From NCBI GenBank assembly GCA_011064875.1, contig JAAKFV010000004.1:1-44199 (forward strand): a DNA stretch of 44,199 nt. The letters are read 5' to 3'. The notes below the pieces were generated by a model. It saw only the letters and a list, made by a program, of their open reading frames with translations, was not told the DNA's origin and searched no databases. The position numbers and the translations under genes are program-made. This document shows positions 1 through 7,939 of this stretch, piece after piece. Origin of the DNA: Candidatus Anoxychlamydiales bacterium. Its GTDB lineage: Bacteria > Chlamydiota > Chlamydiia > Chlamydiales > SM23-39. The stretch's first letter is position 1; every line of letters begins with the position of its first letter.

Positions 1-235
1 CTTTTGTTCGATGTCCAATATTATCATATTCATATTCAATCTTTCTGCCATTAGGATATTTTTTTAAAATCAATCTGTTAAAATTGTCATATTCATAGGT
101 GAGAGAGATTTCTCTAGGATCCGTTATCTGTATAATCTTATCATCATATTGATATGATTTTGTTGAAACTGCATAAGCAGAAAGGAATGTTAAAAATAAC
201 AAGAAAGTTAATGATGCTATCAGCTTTTTAAACAT
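1..235 (-). CDS. YD/RHS-repeat protein, N-terminal part only
   Basis: The leftward frame opens at an ATG at 235 and stays open to the window edge, so only about 78 residues are visible. It starts with a signal peptide (MFKKLIASLTFLLFLTFLSA, then YA) and continues into tyrosine-aspartate repeats: SYQYDDKII, LTYEYDNFNRL and IEYEYDNIGH. These YD motifs define RHS/YD-repeat proteins, which are usually long shell-forming surface or toxin-delivery proteins. It starts 12 bases after the stop of the small gene at 248-706, so the two are probably co-transcribed. The length and C-terminal domain, where any toxin would lie, are outside the window. The family call is good; the role is unknown. Confidence 0.75.
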   Translation of the reverse strand, partial: MFKKLIASLTFLLFLTFLSAYAVSTKSYQYDDKIIQITDPREISLTYEYDNFNRLILKKYPNGRKIEYEYDNIGHRTK

Positions 236-247
236 AGGACTTCTTCA

Positions 248-706
248 TTATTTGGTATAAAGTTCAGACCATTCATATGACATATCAGGATATGGACTAT
301 TTTTTGCTTCTGCTATTACTGTTCCAGAAATATCTATTACACTATCACAAAATTGATTTCTGTTAGTAAATATGGGAATTTTAAAAGGTTCATGAATACA
401 TCTTACTCTACAAGACAATATCCCCCATGCATGCAATTCCCCTAAATTTTTAACTCTCACAACAAAATACCTTTTTTTTGTCTCTCTTGTAGCTTTATCT
501 AATTCATCTACAGTTAACTGCATTGGTTCCTTATCAGGGTCTTTAAACAATTGAGCAACTTGTTCTTGAGTTAAGATATAAGTTTTAACTTCTATTTGTT
601 TTGCATAATTTTTATTTGAAAACAAAAGTTTTTTTGTCAAGGCTGCTTTTAAGGCAAACGGAACTAATGCAATAGGAATTAAGACTATTAACAACCAGAA
701 TTTCAT
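248..706 (-). CDS. small membrane-anchored protein of unknown function
   Basis: This 152-residue protein has one N-terminal hydrophobic segment (about residues 3-22), which may be a signal anchor. The rest is soluble with two cysteines around residues 99-103 (SCRVRC) and one near 119. I recognise no family. A good ribosome site (GGAGAG) lies about 9 bases before the ATG. The gene directly precedes, and probably shares a transcript with, the YD/RHS-repeat gene at 235-1. It could be an accessory or chaperone-like partner of that protein, but this is inferred only from position. Confidence 0.7.
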   Translation of the reverse strand: MKFWLLIVLIPIALVPFALKAALTKKLLFSNKNYAKQIEVKTYILTQEQVAQLFKDPDKEPMQLTVDELDKATRETKKRYFVVRVKNLGELHAWGILSCRVRCIHEPFKIPIFTNRNQFCDSVIDISGTVIAEAKNSPYPDMSYEWSELYTK

Positions 707-889
707 ACCTCTCTCCGGATATAATTTTTTTATTAATCGAGTAAGCTCTTTTTATTTATTTTTTTCAACACAAAAAAATGTATAGAAGTTTCTTTTATAT
801 AAATAAAAAATTTTCCAAAATGGAGTTCAAAAAAATTATATCATATCTTAGGTGAAAGATGTTGAAGATACTTCAGATGAATCTAAAAA

Positions 890-2404
890 TTAGTTTTTTT
901 GCTTTATAAAGCCAGATAAATCATTTTTTTGAAGCTCTTCTTTTAAAAGGGCGATCTTTTTATTTGAAATAGATCCTAAAAATTCTATTGCTGTTAAAAG
1001 TCTCGCTCGTATCCTATCTTTTTTTAATATTTCAGCTGATTTAAATAAGGGAGGGCCAAATTTCTTGCCTTGAATAGCTGCAAATAATAGTGGCATCACA
1101 ATTTTTTTGTGATTTATTTGAAAAAGATTAGAAAGCTCATGGGATGCTTTTTCAATGTTTTCTGATTTTAAAATATCTTGTTTTTCTAAAAGCATCATAA
1201 AAGTATATAAGATGAAAATTGCTTCATCTTTTGTGATTTTTTTAGGAGTAAAAAGCTCATCTGTATAATTTAGATGATTTATAAACATGAAATCGACAAG
1301 TTCAAAAAATTCTGTTAAGGTTTTCATTCGAGTATGACAAAGAGGGAGGATTTTTTGAAAAAATTCATCATTGAACTGCCAAGCTTTTAATTTATTTAAA
1401 AGATCTTTTTCGCTAAGTGTATTTATAATGTATTGTTGATTTAACCAATCTAACTTTTGAATATCAAAAAAAGCTCCAGATTTACCAATTCTAGTAGGAT
1501 CAAAATCCTTTACAAATTCTTCAAATGAATAAATCTCTTTTTCATCTTTTGTAGAATATCCCATAAGAGTTAAAAAATTAACTAAGGCTTCTGGTAGATA
1601 TCCAGTCTCTTTAAAGAAAAATGTAGATGTTGGGTTTTTTCTTTTAGATAGTTTTCTTCCATCTTTACCAAGGAGCAAAGGCATATGCATAAAAGTTGGT
1701 TTTCCCCATCCAAATGCTTCGTATAAAAGGATGTGTTTTGGAGTAGAGCTTATCCACTCATCCCCACGAATAACATGAGTGATCTTCATTAAATGATCAT
1801 CAACTACATTAGCTAAATGATATGTTGGAAAGCCATCGGATTTGAATAAAACTTGATCATCAATGTCCGCTAGTGGTGTTATAACTCTTCCTTTAATCGC
1901 ATCTTCAAATATACACTCTCCTGTAAGAGGAACTTTAAGCCTAACTACATAGCTTTGCTTTTCATCTAATCTTTTTTTAATCTCAGCATCTGATAAATTT
2001 CTATAGCGTCTATCATAGCCAGAAGGTGTCCCCATTTTTTTTGCTACCTGGCGCATCTCATTTAGCTCTTCTTTTGTTGCAAAACATCTGTAGGCTTTGC
2101 CTTTTTCAACTAGTTCATCTACATACTTTTTATAAATAGAGAGTCTCTCTGATTGTCTATAAGGGCCATATGGCCCACCTATATCTGGGCCTTCTTCCCA
2201 AGGTGCATGTGCCCATTTTAAAGAGTCAAAAATATTTTTTTCAAATGTCGGATGGCTTCTTGTTTGATCTGTATCTTCTATTCTTAAAATAAATTTACCA
2301 CCAAATTTTTTTGCAAAAGCTAAATTAAATAGTGCTATATATATAGTTCCAACGTGAGGATCGCCAGTAGGGGACGGGGCAATTCTTGTTCTTATCTCTT
2401 TCAT
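890..2404 (-). CDS. gltX: glutamyl-tRNA synthetase
   Basis: Class I aminoacyl-tRNA synthetase that charges tRNA-Glu in the cytoplasm. At 504 residues it has the usual bacterial length. The N-terminal RIAPSPTGDPHVGT (residues 7-20) holds the HIGH-type signature as HVGT. The second ATP-binding motif is KLSKR (251-255). The FILRIEDTDQTRS stretch (38-50) is typical of GluRS. In characterised chlamydiae, which lack GlnRS and use GatCAB, GluRS also charges tRNA-Gln; that is likely but not shown here. The gene lies 68 bases downstream of tsp on the same strand, so the two may be co-transcribed. In C. trachomatis gltX sits next to euo (CT445-CT446); here tsp lies between them. Confidence 0.97.
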   Translation of the reverse strand: MKEIRTRIAPSPTGDPHVGTIYIALFNLAFAKKFGGKFILRIEDTDQTRSHPTFEKNIFDSLKWAHAPWEEGPDIGGPYGPYRQSERLSIYKKYVDELVEKGKAYRCFATKEELNEMRQVAKKMGTPSGYDRRYRNLSDAEIKKRLDEKQSYVVRLKVPLTGECIFEDAIKGRVITPLADIDDQVLFKSDGFPTYHLANVVDDHLMKITHVIRGDEWISSTPKHILLYEAFGWGKPTFMHMPLLLGKDGRKLSKRKNPTSTFFFKETGYLPEALVNFLTLMGYSTKDEKEIYSFEEFVKDFDPTRIGKSGAFFDIQKLDWLNQQYIINTLSEKDLLNKLKAWQFNDEFFQKILPLCHTRMKTLTEFFELVDFMFINHLNYTDELFTPKKITKDEAIFILYTFMMLLEKQDILKSENIEKASHELSNLFQINHKKIVMPLLFAAIQGKKFGPPLFKSAEILKKDRIRARLLTAIEFLGSISNKKIALLKEELQKNDLSGFIKQKN

Positions 2405-2472
2405 AAATTTGACCTATTAAAAATTTTCAAAAATTTTGATTTTTTAGATATATTTTGATCGGATTTTTTTTT

Positions 2473-4413
2473 TTAATCAAACCCTTTATCGTTTATTTCA
2501 CTAAGATAAGCTAAATCTTTTGCAATATTCATCGTCTCTAATAGTTGGATATCGCTTTGATTAAATAACTCAACTGATTTTGATTCAAAATTTTTGAGTT
2601 TAATATCAGTTAAAAAACTTTGGTAGTTTTGATTGTTTTCAATCCTGTTTTTTGAGTTCGTTCCCAAAATATCTAGATATTGAGTATAGGTAGTCATTTT
2701 TTGTTGGAGATTGTGTTTATATAAAAGTGATAATCTTTTTCTATGAATTAAAGGTATATCTGATAAATCATCATCAAAATTAGGGCTTATTTCATCGTTT
2801 TCTAAAGGATACTTTGAAAATTTCTCTCCAATATCTAGCTCTGATAAAATACCTGGAACTTTAACATCTGCTTGAACTCCAACAAGCTGTGGAGATTTTC
2901 CAGATACTGTGTAATATCTGCCGCGAGTTACTTTAACTTCTCCAGATGGATTTATTTTAGCATTTTTTGAAGAGTCTAATGAAAATGTTTGAAATGAGCC
3001 TTTCCCAAAAGTCTCTTCTCCAACAACTATAGCTCTTCCATAATCTTGAAGTGTACCAGCTACAATCTCAGATGCTGATGCGCTCGCTTTATTCACTAAT
3101 ACAACTAAAGGTCCATCAAAGGTAGTTTTACCATCGGTATTTCTTAAATGTTGTAGATTATCAGAAGAGTCTTTAATCGATACGACGATTCCTTTTGAAA
3201 TAAACAATGATGCAACTTCAACTGCTTGAGGAAGAAGGCCTCCCGTATTAGATCTTAAATCTAATATAATAGCTTTGATTTTATTTTTTTTAGCATAATT
3301 ATCTATTGCATTTTTTAGATCTTGAGAAGAAGAGCTTTTAGAGTCTTGGTAGAAAGAAAATAGTTTTAAATTTAAAATTACTCCATCTCCAAAAGGCTCG
3401 AAATTTTTCTCTAATCTTGTCTCTTCTAAAACAACTTCTGATCTAGTTATCTCTATATCAAATTTATGTTCATCTTGATCATCATCAAGTTTTCGCATAA
3501 TTGTTAAATTGACTTTTGAGCCCATTTCGCCTCGTATCATTTCTACCGCTTCTGTAATGTCTAGTCCAATTACCGGCTCGGAGTTTACTGCGATTATTCT
3601 ATCGCCTGTTTTTAAATTAGCGAGTTTTGCAGGAGAGCCATCTATTACATGCATTATCATAAAACCATTTAAATTATCTCTTAGCTGAGCTCCAATACCA
3701 GATAGCTTTTGTTGCACTTGCATCATAAATTGATTGGCTTCAAAAGGAGTAAAATAATCAGTGTGAGAATCTAATGAATGACAAAAAGACTTTAAAAGGC
3801 AGCTTAAAATAAACGCTTTTCTCTCTTCTGAATCTTTTGTTGTTATCTCTTTTTCCTTATTTATTTTTTTCTTTTCTAAGACTTGAGATATTGTCTCTTT
3901 GCATTCTTCTGATACTTTTTCAGCACTATCTAGTTGTAAGGCCTTAATCCTGAGTAGTCTAGTTAAAAGTTCTCTTTTGGAATTCGTCCATTTCATGTCT
4001 TTAAACTCTTCAGGCTTAACATCTTTTGGAAGGCCGCTCATACTCAGTTCGGTTTCTAGCTTATTTCGTCTATTTATTGCATCTATCATAACTCTATGAA
4101 TTTCATTGAAAACAGAAAAATTGGAGCTTTTAAAGCCTTCTATCACAGCATTTATAATCTCATCTGAAGGATATAGCCACTTTTCGATGTCAGATTCAAT
4201 AAAATAGGTTTTATTAGGATCAAGCTCATCAACAAAATTTTTTAAGATCCTTTCTGCTATCATAGGCTCTATTTTTTTGAAATTCGCATGCGATTTTAAA
4301 ATTTCTTCCGTTTTTACCTTCATATCTTTAACAGTTAGATTTGGCTGTTTGGCAGATATAGTTAAGGCTATGATAATCAGTAAGATAAGCTTAAAAGGGA
4401 GCTTTTTTAGCAT
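2473..4413 (-). CDS. tsp: tail-specific (C-terminal processing) protease, S41 family
   Basis: A 646-residue exported serine protease of the Prc/Tsp family (CT441 in C. trachomatis). It has a signal peptide (residues 1-21, ending ISA), an N-terminal helical region, a PDZ domain around 235-310 (GIGAQLRD, then DGSPAKLANLKTGDRI), and the S41 catalytic core. The NKASASASE stretch (441-449) carries the nucleophilic serine, and GKGSFQT (470-476) supplies the general-base lysine (Lys471). The family degrades periplasmic proteins marked by their C-terminus. Its start faces euo across a 301-bp divergent region. In C. trachomatis the cysteine-rich outer-membrane genes lie between tsp and gltX; they are absent here. 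Confidence 0.95.
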   Translation of the reverse strand: MLKKLPFKLILLIIIALTISAKQPNLTVKDMKVKTEEILKSHANFKKIEPMIAERILKNFVDELDPNKTYFIESDIEKWLYPSDEIINAVIEGFKSSNFSVFNEIHRVMIDAINRRNKLETELSMSGLPKDVKPEEFKDMKWTNSKRELLTRLLRIKALQLDSAEKVSEECKETISQVLEKKKINKEKEITTKDSEERKAFILSCLLKSFCHSLDSHTDYFTPFEANQFMMQVQQKLSGIGAQLRDNLNGFMIMHVIDGSPAKLANLKTGDRIIAVNSEPVIGLDITEAVEMIRGEMGSKVNLTIMRKLDDDQDEHKFDIEITRSEVVLEETRLEKNFEPFGDGVILNLKLFSFYQDSKSSSSQDLKNAIDNYAKKNKIKAIILDLRSNTGGLLPQAVEVASLFISKGIVVSIKDSSDNLQHLRNTDGKTTFDGPLVVLVNKASASASEIVAGTLQDYGRAIVVGEETFGKGSFQTFSLDSSKNAKINPSGEVKVTRGRYYTVSGKSPQLVGVQADVKVPGILSELDIGEKFSKYPLENDEISPNFDDDLSDIPLIHRKRLSLLYKHNLQQKMTTYTQYLDILGTNSKNRIENNQNYQSFLTDIKLKNFESKSVELFNQSDIQLLETMNIAKDLAYLSEINDKGFD

Positions 4414-4714
4414 GATTTTTTCCTGTATTTTTTTATCTCCCCAATATATAACAATTTATACTTTGCTTCCAACAAAAATCCTCTCATAACACATTAATAA
4501 TAATAATCTTGTATATTTCCAAGCTTAGTTGTTGCATCTAATTTGTTAAGATTTTATTAACTTAATATAAGTATTTGTTAAAAATAGTTGATTTCAATTC
4601 ATTGTTTTGTAATAATTTATACTTAAAAGAGCAAGATTATAGTTAAAAACAATTAAAACTAATTATATAAAGTTTATTTAAATAAATTTTAAAGATAAAA
4701 CAAGGAGGAGAACA
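4414..4714. promoter_or_regulatory. divergent tsp/euo control region
   Basis: This 301-bp A+T-rich gap separates two genes reading outward, so it must hold both promoters. For euo a plausible sigma-66/70 promoter is TTGATT (4588-4593), a 17-base spacer and AATAAT (4611-4616); a TATACT at 4618-4623 is an alternative -10. A small perfect inverted repeat, ACTTA-ATA-TAAGT, lies at 4560-4572, just upstream of the -35 box. The euo ribosome site is a strong AAGGAGGAG at 4703-4711. I saw no RNA gene or further ORF here. Confidence 0.45.
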
Positions 4715-5197
4715 ATGACAGGAGATGCAAATTGGGGAGATCAAAATCAAGATCAAAACCCAGTAGGTAGCTTAGCTCCAGAGCCAAATGATGGTAAAAG
4801 AGTTGTTTCTATTACAGAAGCTGCAAGACTAAACAATGTAACTAGACAAGCTATTTACGTTGCTATTAAACAAAGAAAATTAAGAGCAACTAAAGATGCA
4901 ACTCGTTGGACTATTGATTTAGAAGATCTAGAAGAGTATAAGAAAAATAAGTATTCTAGAAAAAAATCTATGTTTGAAGGAGAGCTTCTTTTTGATAATG
5001 CAAAAGGTTATTATTCAATTAATCAAGTAGCAAAAATGCTAAATGTTCCAGCACAAAAAATCTATTATGCAACTAGAGTAGGTCATCTTAAAGCCTATAG
5101 AAAAGGCGCTGCATGGGTTGTTCAAATCGATGAAGTTAAAGAATACAAACAAAGCTATTTAGATAGAAGAACTACTGTTGGTCAAATCGTAAGTTAA
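4715..5197 (+). CDS. euo: EUO, early developmental-cycle transcription repressor
   Basis: A 160-residue DNA-binding protein. It has two excisionase-type (MerR-like) helix-turn-helix units in tandem: residues about 31-77 (SITEAARLNNVTRQAIY then LRATKDATRWTIDLEDLEEY) and about 94-146 (SINQVAKMLNVPAQKIYYA then GAAWVVQIDEVKEY). EUO is specific to chlamydiae. In C. trachomatis it is made early and represses late genes needed for conversion to elementary bodies. The family is recognised from the tandem architecture and from its place next to gltX/tsp and recJ/secDF. The acidic, Gln/Asn-rich first 25 residues look disordered. The strong Shine-Dalgarno site fits abundant early expression. A terminator follows immediately, so euo is probably monocistronic. 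Confidence 0.9.
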   Translation: MTGDANWGDQNQDQNPVGSLAPEPNDGKRVVSITEAARLNNVTRQAIYVAIKQRKLRATKDATRWTIDLEDLEEYKKNKYSRKKSMFEGELLFDNAKGYYSINQVAKMLNVPAQKIYYATRVGHLKAYRKGAAWVVQIDEVKEYKQSYLDRRTTVGQIVS

Positions 5198-5244
5198 TAT
5201 CGTAGATTAATATCTACTAAATATACGAGGGTAAAGTTATAAAA

Positions 5245-5275
5245 AAAAAGCTGTCTTTATAGACGGCTTTTTTTT
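5245..5275 (+). terminator. rho-independent terminator after euo
   Basis: A stem AAGCTGTCT / AGACGGCTT (one G-U pair) with a TTAT loop is followed by a run of T and preceded by a run of A. It sits 48 bases after the euo stop codon and would end the euo transcript. The A-tract before the stem also gives a T-run on the other strand. Confidence 0.9.
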
Positions 5276-5310
5276 GTCTTAAAATATTCTGAAAATCAAT
5301 TATTATTAAA

Positions 5311-5338
5311 TTACTTATTAATTATTAAGTAATATAAT
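5311..5338 (+). promoter_or_regulatory. palindrome abutting a -10 box, upstream of the 5432 gene
   Basis: A near-perfect 22-bp palindrome spans 5311-5332: TTACTTA, then TTAATTAT, then TAAGTAA, with only one mismatched pair (two positions). It is directly followed by a consensus -10 hexamer TATAAT (5333-5338). No good -35 is seen 17 bases upstream, so the promoter may depend on a regulator. The ATG lies about 94 bases downstream. Confidence 0.4.
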
Positions 5339-5431
5339 CTTAGTAAGAAATAATTTTAATATTGAATTTAAATTTTCAAAATGTTGATATCTTATAGTAA
5401 TCTTTAAAAAATATTAAAAAAGGAGAGTAAT

Positions 5432-5908
5432 ATGAGAGCTCAGAGAGAGATGCAGAAGCTAAGAGAACGAGGAAGTTTGCCAGATTTACCAGACCCACAA
5501 GATGTAAAAGATTTACCATCTTTAGAAGCTGTACAAGCTTCTCTAGGTATACTGCCAAGCCCTAATAGCTCTCGTCAGGCATCACCTCCATCTAGCTCAT
5601 TTGTTAAAGTAACTCCTAATGCACATGCGCTTGCTAGAGATGGCTTTAAAGAGAGAGAAATAAATGCAGGTAAAACTTCTGGTGCTGTAAAGGGGATGAT
5701 AAATAGTGTAATTGAATTTAGGTCACTAACTGGGGGTGCACTAGGTGGGGGTAAAGTTATTGCAGAAGAAGAAGTTACTGAAAAACAACTTGATTTACCG
5801 CCACCACCACTACCACTAACACTAACACTTCCTGCTGCTGAAAAAAAAGATACGCGAGACGGACTTCCTGAATTTCATTACGCACGTACAACCCGTCTCG
5901 GTTTATAG
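5432..5908 (+). CDS. proline-rich protein of unknown function; frame continues past an amber codon
   Basis: A 158-residue protein that I do not recognise. It has no signal peptide or membrane segment. Residues about 17-63 are rich in Pro and Ser (LPDLPDPQDVKDLPSL, SPNSSRQASPPSSS), a Gly-rich stretch follows (TGGALGGGK, about residue 102), and a poly-Pro/Leu stretch (LPPPPLPLTLTLP) lies near 123-135, so it is probably largely disordered. A strong ribosome site (AAAAAAGGAGAG) precedes the ATG. The same frame stays open after the TAG at 5906-5908 for 38 more codons, to a TAA at 6023-6025, and the extension is Lys/Glu-rich. The original gene may therefore have been 5432-6025, with an amber mutation or readthrough. 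It is convergent with recJ. Confidence 0.65.
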   Translation: MRAQREMQKLRERGSLPDLPDPQDVKDLPSLEAVQASLGILPSPNSSRQASPPSSSFVKVTPNAHALARDGFKEREINAGKTSGAVKGMINSVIEFRSLTGGALGGGKVIAEEEVTEKQLDLPPPPLPLTLTLPAAEKKDTRDGLPEFHYARTTRLGL

Positions 5909-6025
5909 AAATTACCAAAAGTACATGATGAATTATTCCGATTGAAGGGTAATGCTTTAGATAGCGATAATAAAAAAGAAATTGAAAAAACAAAAGAAAA
6001 AGAAGAGATACAAGGCTCCAAATAA
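5909..6025 (+). pseudogene. in-frame 3' extension beyond the TAG of the 5432 gene
   Basis: After the amber codon at 5906-5908 the same reading frame runs on for 38 codons. They encode KLPKVHDELFRLKGNALDSD and then a charged tail (NKKEIEKTKEKEEIQGSK), ending in TAA. The sequence has normal coding character (low-complexity Lys/Glu end, no stop). It is either the lost C-terminus of the upstream gene or a readthrough tail. No ATG or ribosome site would start it independently at its beginning. Confidence 0.45.
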
Positions 6026-6049
6026 GCTTGAAATGGAGATGATTTTTTT
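6016..6049 (+). terminator. weak terminator-like hairpin after the 5432 gene
   Basis: CTCCA (6016-6020) pairs with TGGAG (6034-6038) around a 13-base loop, and a run of seven T starts four bases later (6043-6049). The TAA of the extended frame lies inside the loop. That would fit a transcript that includes the extension. The stem is short, so the call is tentative. Confidence 0.35.
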
Positions 6050-6057
6050 AAATTCTG

Positions 6058-7845
6058 CTAATTTTTAAATTTAGAAGGGGCTTTTTTAGCCTCTTTTTTC
6101 TTTTCTGTTTTAGTAGAAGATTCTTTAACTTTAAAATCTTTTATCTGAAGTTGAATAGATGCTTTATCTAAAAAGATATTTATGTGAGGTGTAAATACTA
6201 TCTCTAAATTTAGGTTTTTTCTTTTAAGAGCTGGTTTTCTATAAGCCATGTTAAAACCAATACCCTCTAACATTCTATCTTTTTGCTCTAAATACATCTT
6301 TAAATGTATCTTACCAACAATTTTAGGTGTCCATATTTGTTTGGCTTCACAATATAACAAAGGAGGAGGATTTTCATTACCAAAAGGCTCTAATAGTTTG
6401 ATGGATTCCATAAAATCAAATGTCAAATCATCAAAATTTGTGTGGGCATCTAAATACATCTTTGAGATTATGTCTAAATCTTGAAGTTTGTCATTTGCAG
6501 ATTTTATGAAATTTTGTTTGAGCTCTTCAATGTTTTCTTCTTTTATTGTTAACCCTGCTGCAAAATCATGACCTCCAAAGTTAACAAGAAGTTTTTCGTT
6601 CTCTTTTAAAACAGGTAAGAGTGGAAATTGAGAAATGGTTCTAATCGAGCCTTTTCCAACGCCTTTTTCTATAGCTATTATAAGAGTTGGACGATTATAT
6701 TGTTTTGTTATTCTAGCTGTTATTATAGGAATTATTCCTGGGTGCCATTTATCCGAATACAAAACTATCGCTTTGTCATCTAAAAGCTCAGGGTGGTCTG
6801 TCATGTACTTTTCGATTTCAGAAGAGGCTTTTCTTTCAATTTTTTGTCTTTCTATATTATAGAGCTCTAGCTCTTTTGCTAGATCTTCAGCTTGCTTGGC
6901 ATCGCGAATAAGTAAAAGTTCTACTCCTTTTTTAGCATCTGCAATTCTACCGATACTATTTAATCTTGGAGCAATTTTAGATGCTATATCCATCGGAGTT
7001 AGATTTTCAGATGTAAGTTCGCAAACTTCAAAGAGTTTTGCGAGTCCAATCCTTTTTTTGTATTGAAGCTCTCGAAGACCATACTTTACAAGTATTCGGT
7101 TCTCTCCAATTAATGCCCCCATATCAGAAATAGTTCCGAGTGCGACTAAATCTAAATAGCTTTTAAGATCTATGTAATCTATTTCTGCTGTTTCAATAAG
7201 ATGATTTGTAAGTGCATGCGCTAATTTAAATGCAACTCCAACACCTGTTATATCTCTATTCGGATAGGTGCTGTTTACAAGTTTTGGATTTAGAGTTGCT
7301 ATGCAATTTGGTATTTTAGAGGTGGGCTCGTGATGATCTGTAATTATAACATCAATATTATGTTCAAAAACATGCTCAATCTCTTTTGCTGCTGTAATTC
7401 CACAATCTACAGAAATTATTAAGGAACAAGAGTTGTTTAAAGCATATTGCAGTGCATCACTTATTATGCTTCTTTTATGTGAAGAGCTCTCTGGAATATA
7501 AAAAAAGACTTTAGCATCGATGCTTCTGAAAAATTCAACTAAAAGAGCTGTTGCTGTCATTCCATCGACATCATTATCTCCATAAATTAATATTCCCTCT
7601 TTATTTTTTAGAGCTTTGATAACTCTATCTACAGCCTTGTCCATATCTTTAAATAAAGATGGATCGTGAAGCTGAGGCAAAGTTGCATATAAAAAATTGT
7701 GAATCTCTTCTAAAGTAGAAAAACCTCTAGATACTAAAATTTGAGCAGTAACCGGATGAATATTGAACTCTTTAATAATCTTATTTAACCAATCAGGGTT
7801 CTTTTTAGGTAAAACCCATGTTGGAGGTATCTTTGAAGGAACCAT
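6058..7845 (-). CDS. recJ: single-stranded-DNA-specific exonuclease RecJ
   Basis: A 595-residue 5'-3' single-strand exonuclease of the DHH family, used in recombinational and mismatch repair. Metal-binding motifs are visible: YGDNDVDGMTA (88-98; motif I, with Asn where Tyr is more usual), SVDCGI (145-150), ITDHHEP (168-174; the DHH signature) and the DHHA1-type NFGGHDFAAGL near residue 428. The last 20 residues are Lys-rich and lack structure. It is 94 bases downstream of secDF on the same strand, as in C. trachomatis where recJ (CT447) neighbours secDF (CT448). It converges on the 5432 gene. Confidence 0.96.
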   Translation of the reverse strand: MVPSKIPPTWVLPKKNPDWLNKIIKEFNIHPVTAQILVSRGFSTLEEIHNFLYATLPQLHDPSLFKDMDKAVDRVIKALKNKEGILIYGDNDVDGMTATALLVEFFRSIDAKVFFYIPESSSHKRSIISDALQYALNNSCSLIISVDCGITAAKEIEHVFEHNIDVIITDHHEPTSKIPNCIATLNPKLVNSTYPNRDITGVGVAFKLAHALTNHLIETAEIDYIDLKSYLDLVALGTISDMGALIGENRILVKYGLRELQYKKRIGLAKLFEVCELTSENLTPMDIASKIAPRLNSIGRIADAKKGVELLLIRDAKQAEDLAKELELYNIERQKIERKASSEIEKYMTDHPELLDDKAIVLYSDKWHPGIIPIITARITKQYNRPTLIIAIEKGVGKGSIRTISQFPLLPVLKENEKLLVNFGGHDFAAGLTIKEENIEELKQNFIKSANDKLQDLDIISKMYLDAHTNFDDLTFDFMESIKLLEPFGNENPPPLLYCEAKQIWTPKIVGKIHLKMYLEQKDRMLEGIGFNMAYRKPALKRKNLNLEIVFTPHINIFLDKASIQLQIKDFKVKESSTKTEKKKEAKKAPSKFKN

Positions 7846-7939
7846 AAAGAGCCAATTTTCCTTTTATTAAAAATTAAGTAACTATTACATATTGATTAAA
7901 AGCTCTTTTATAAATTATTATTTTTTTTTTGCATATAAA

